Source: Phycisphaerales bacterium
Lineage (GTDB): Bacteria; Planctomycetota; Phycisphaerae; Phycisphaerales; UBA1924
Direction of reading: 5' to 3'
DNA length: 9,647 nt
NCBI GenBank assembly: GCA_029260335.1
Contig: JAJDDL010000407.1
Span: forward strand, 1 to 9,647
Part shown: positions 7,996 to 9,647 of the stretch, one piece after another
Position numbering within the stretch: the stretch's first letter is position 1
How the letters are laid out: the number at the start of each line of letters is the position of its first letter
Notes under the pieces: model-generated
The model's input: the letters and a program-made list of their open reading frames with translations, nothing else
The model's database searches: none
Told to the model about the DNA's origin: nothing
Translations under genes and position numbers: made by a program

Positions 7996-8589
7996 ATGCT
8001 GTGTGAGTGCGGCGAACGCGAGGCCACGGTCCACGAGGTCATCATCAAGAATGGCAAGAAGGTGGAGAAGCACCTGTGTGAGCAGTGCGCCAAGGCCCAG
8101 GGCTTTGACCCCAAGGCGGGCGTGCCGATCAGCCAGCTCATCAGTTCGTTCGTGCTCGCCTCGCCGGGCGCGAAGGCAGCCAAGGCCCTGGTGTGTGAGA
8201 CGTGCCAGACCACCTATGACAGCTTCAAACAATCGGGCTTGCTTGGCTGTCCCGAGTGCTACAACACCTTCGAGTCGGAGTTGTCACCCTTGCTTGAGCG
8301 TTCGCACGAGGGCGGGACCCATCATGTGGGCAAGCAACCGATCCGCGCGACCGCCGCTCGAGCACGCGGGGTCGATCCGATCATGGAAGCCCGTAAACGG
8401 GCCGAGCAGATCAAGACCCTGCGCCATCAGCTGGACATGGCGCTAACGGCCGAGCAATACGAAAAAGCCGCGAGATTGCGCGATCAGATTCGTGAGGTCA
8501 CCGAGAGCGAGGAAGCGTTCGATCCTGATAGCGATCCACCGGCCGGCACCAATGGAGCAGGTGATTCGCACGAGGACCAACCCTCATGA
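7996..8589 (+). CDS. mcsA: McsA-like zinc-finger/UVR-motif protein, activator of protein-arginine kinase
   Basis: In Bacillus, McsA binds and activates the arginine kinase McsB, feeding substrates to ClpCP. This 197-residue protein has the same plan. A first zinc site comprises Cys3, Cys5, Cys28 and Cys31 ('MLCECGEREATVHEV', 'HLCEQCAK'). A second comprises Cys67, Cys70, Cys85 and Cys88 ('VCETCQTTYDSFKQSGLLGCPEC'). A UVR helical motif is at about 134-169 ('LRHQLDMALTAEQYEKAARLRDQIREV'), and an acidic, probably disordered tail at 170-197. The first cysteine pair is spaced CxC instead of the usual CxxC. ATG 7996 is chosen because the family begins at this 'MLC' and an AGGAGG stands five bases away. 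An in-frame ATG at 7915 would add 27 unrelated residues. It overlaps mcsB by ATGA, which supports the McsA call over a generic UVR-motif protein. Confidence 0.9.
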   Translation: MLCECGEREATVHEVIIKNGKKVEKHLCEQCAKAQGFDPKAGVPISQLISSFVLASPGAKAAKALVCETCQTTYDSFKQSGLLGCPECYNTFESELSPLLERSHEGGTHHVGKQPIRATAARARGVDPIMEARKRAEQIKTLRHQLDMALTAEQYEKAARLRDQIREVTESEEAFDPDSDPPAGTNGAGDSHEDQPS

Positions 8590-9647
8590 GCGATCAGCCC
8601 GAGCAGATTCAGATCTTCAACCGGCGCACCGAGTGGCTTCGCGGCGAGGGCCGCGCGTGCGATGTCGTGCTCTCCAGTCGTGTGCGGCTGGCTCGGAATC
8701 TCGCGGGCCTGCCGTTCGTCGTGCACGCGTCGCGCAACGATCGTCGGCACATCCTTGATCTGTGCCGTTCGCGTTTGGTGAACTCTGAGCTCGCGACGCA
8801 GCTCATGTGGCTCAACTTGCACGAGTCGCCGCCGATTGATCGCTCGGTGCTCGCAGAGCGTCATCTGATTTCCAAGCAGCTCGCCCGAGGCGTCCTCCCC
8901 GGGCGCGATGCGGCACCCGATGAACCCCGAGGCGTCGCGATCTCGATCCCCGATGAGCGGCTGAGCGTCATGGTCAATGAGGAGGATCACCTCCGGCTCC
9001 AGACCATCCGCACAGGGCTGGATCTGCGCGGATGTTTCGAGCAGATCGATGCGGCGGACGATTCGATCGAGGCAGGCCTCGATTACGCGTTCCATCCTCG
9101 CTTCGGCTATCTGACCGCATGCCCCACCAACGTCGGCACGGGCGCCAGATTCAGCGTCATGCTCCATCTGCCGGCCTTGCGCATGACAGGCGAGATCGAC
9201 AAGGTGAAGAATGCCGCCGAGGACATGGCCCTGGCGATCCGCGGCTCGCACGGTGAGGGGTCACAAAACACAGGCGACATCTTCCAGCTCTCCAACCAGA
9301 CCACGCTCGGCAAGAGCGAGCAGGCGCTGCTTGCAGAAATGCAGGACGAGATTGTGCCGAAGGTCGTTGAGTATGAGCGGCGGGCCCGGAAGATGCTCAT
9401 GGAGCGCCGTCGCACGATTCTAGAGGACAAGATCCACAGAGCGCTCGGCGTGCTGCGCGGTGCTCGGCTCATGACCGTCGATGAAGCGATGACGCTTTTG
9501 AGTCAGGTCCGCTTGGGTGTTGTGCTCGGGCTCGTCGACAACATTCCACAACAAACCGTCAACCACCTGCTCCTGACTGTGCAGCCGGCACACCTGCAAC
9601 GCGTGTCGGGCAAGGAAATGCCTCAGGGTGCCAGGCGAGTCGCCCGC
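8586..9647 (+). CDS. mcsB: Protein-arginine kinase McsB (partial, C-terminus cut by window edge)
   Basis: This ATP:guanido phosphotransferase-family enzyme phosphorylates arginine side chains of proteins, in Bacillus tagging them for ClpCP. The 354 visible codons cover nearly the whole usual length (about 360). Kinase motifs are present: 'VVLSSRVRLARNLAGLPF' (27-44), 'NEEDHLRLQ' (131-139) with the acidic Glu132-Glu133, 'GYLTACPTNVGTGARFSVML' (174-193) with Cys179, and the nucleotide-loop region 'GSHGEGSQNTGDIFQLSNQ' (220-238). The absence of the N-terminal domain of creatine/arginine kinases fits McsB. It starts within the mcsA stop (ATGA), so the two are translationally coupled. The last codons read 'ARRVAR', where Bacillus McsB has its RDxxRA phosphoarginine-binding motif. 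A stop codon is not reached, so genes downstream, such as a possible clpC, are not visible. Confidence 0.93.
   Translation, partial: MSDQPEQIQIFNRRTEWLRGEGRACDVVLSSRVRLARNLAGLPFVVHASRNDRRHILDLCRSRLVNSELATQLMWLNLHESPPIDRSVLAERHLISKQLARGVLPGRDAAPDEPRGVAISIPDERLSVMVNEEDHLRLQTIRTGLDLRGCFEQIDAADDSIEAGLDYAFHPRFGYLTACPTNVGTGARFSVMLHLPALRMTGEIDKVKNAAEDMALAIRGSHGEGSQNTGDIFQLSNQTTLGKSEQALLAEMQDEIVPKVVEYERRARKMLMERRRTILEDKIHRALGVLRGARLMTVDEAMTLLSQVRLGVVLGLVDNIPQQTVNHLLLTVQPAHLQRVSGKEMPQGARRVAR

Overview
The window reads as a high-GC bacterial chromosome. The protein content suggests a planctomycete-type organism, possibly Phycisphaerae. This rests on the combination of a multi-insertion nuoJ-nuoN set, an McsA/McsB pair in a non-Firmicute-like context, and an intergenic GCCC...GGGC repeat that I recall from planctomycete genomes. 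No search was run, so the taxonomy is an inference. There are no rRNA, tRNA, transposase or CRISPR features.

Left part (1-5764, all on the minus strand): five genes for membrane subunits of respiratory complex I, transcribed nuoJ, nuoK, nuoL, nuoM, nuoN. They are packed tightly: nuoJ/nuoK and nuoM/nuoN overlap by ATGA, and the other two gaps are 10 and 16 bases. nuoN runs off the left edge. NuoL, NuoM and NuoN are the antiporter-like proton-pumping subunits; NuoJ and NuoK connect them to the rest of the membrane arm. The run begins at nuoJ, next to a divergent lipid gene, so nuoA-nuoI must lie elsewhere. NuoJ and NuoL carry long hydrophilic insertions.

Middle (5977-7643, plus strand): pgsA and pgpA, two successive steps of phosphatidylglycerol synthesis (CDP-diacylglycerol to PG-phosphate to PG). 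They are followed by an unrecognised 92-residue membrane protein.

Intergenic stretch (7644-7995): the most structured non-coding part. It holds a perfect 29-bp inverted repeat with a 97-nt centre. Each arm can itself fold into a small hairpin with tandem G-A mismatches and a GUGA tetraloop. A 26-nt dyad follows, and then a 12-bp hairpin ending one base before the AGGAGG ribosome site of the next gene.

Right part (7996-9647, plus strand): mcsA and mcsB, overlapping by ATGA. They encode a zinc-finger activator and a protein-arginine kinase, which in Bacillus mark proteins for ClpCP degradation. mcsB runs off the right edge, so whether clpC follows cannot be seen.

Most of the window is ordinary housekeeping. 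The points that deserve a second look are the inverted repeat, the mcsA leader hairpin, the CxC zinc site of McsA, the altered McsB motif at the right edge, and the insertions in NuoJ and NuoL.
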